Shown: piece by piece, positions 63,975 through 64,000 of the stretch
Layout of the letters: each line of letters opens with the position of its first letter
How positions within the stretch are numbered: the first letter of the stretch is position 1
Origin: Rhizobacter sp.
GTDB lineage: Bacteria > Pseudomonadota > Gammaproteobacteria > Burkholderiales > Burkholderiaceae_C
DNA length: 64,000 nucleotides
Assembly: GCA_019635355.1 (NCBI GenBank)
Contig: JAHBZQ010000001.1
Span: forward strand, 4,464,001-4,528,000
Reading direction: 5' to 3'
Program-made: the position numbers and the translations under genes
Notes under the pieces: generated by a model
What the model was told of the DNA's origin: nothing
Databases searched by the model: none
Seen by the model: the letters and a program-made list of their open reading frames with translations, nothing else

Positions 63975-64000
63975 GGTTCCGGACCGCGTTGGGATGATCT

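Overview
The window is a GC-rich (roughly two-thirds G+C), densely coded stretch of bacterial chromosome that reads as a betaproteobacterium of the order Burkholderiales. That placement rests on gene content and order: coaE-zapD-yacG behind pilB-pilC-pilD, rplU-rpmA-obgE-proB, pilS-pilR-ampD beside ffh, a Lys/Ala/Pro histone-H1-like protein, and hemL beside a thiD-like gene and rubredoxin. I could not run a phylogeny, so the genus is open. I see no prophage, insertion sequence, integrase, CRISPR array, rRNA or plasmid function. This is core chromosome, and most novelty lies in small uncharacterised genes and intergenic signals.

Layout. 1-6.3 kb: tail of a YtfQ-like sugar-binding protein, msrQ/msrP, a small conserved gene, a dihaem cytochrome c, engB and a DUF1631 gene. 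6.4-9.8 kb: an orphan 386-residue protein convergent with groES-groEL, which carries a sigma-70/sigma-32-like promoter and a CIRCE operator. 9.8-15.4 kb: a minus-strand type IV pilus and housekeeping run, pilB-pilC-pilD-coaE-zapD-yacG. 15.6-20.4 kb: tRNA-Pro, ispB, rplU-rpmA, obgE-proB, rppH. 20.5-31.4 kb: proS coupled to a lytic transglycosylase, ubiX, grxD, prmC-prfA-hemA, miaB, tRNA-Met, ftsY. 31.4-38.9 kb: a DUF2726 gene, ffh, a CcsA-like protein, a zinc-ribbon protein, pilS-pilR-ampD. 38.9-44.4 kb: nrdA and nrdB with tandem NrdR boxes and large intergenic hairpins, then the H1-like gene. 44.5-56.2 kb: a long minus-strand series (PfkB kinase, zinc-ribbon protein, prmA, accC-accB, aroQ, TlpA-like, mtgA-aroE-tonB-like, RNB exonuclease, YqiA-like esterase). 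56.4-64 kb: a large lipoprotein metalloprotease, mpl, a two-gene membrane/exported pair with a predicted N-terminal histidine, hemL, a divergent ThiD-like kinase and rubredoxin.

Themes. Both SRP GTPases (Ffh, FtsY) are present. Release-factor biology (prfA, prmC), tetrapyrrole synthesis (hemA, hemL), shikimate steps (aroQ, aroE), fatty-acid initiation (accB, accC) and murein synthesis or recycling (mtgA, ampD, mpl, a transglycosylase) all recur. Translational coupling by 4-base stop/start overlaps is frequent (ATGA, GTGA, TTGA). The best leads for something undescribed are the HHGW exported protein with its membrane partner (60.5-61.4 kb), the ThiD-like kinase lacking canonical motifs (62.7-63.6 kb), the paired hairpins between nrdA and nrdB, and the orphan gene whose 3' end contains the groEL terminator.
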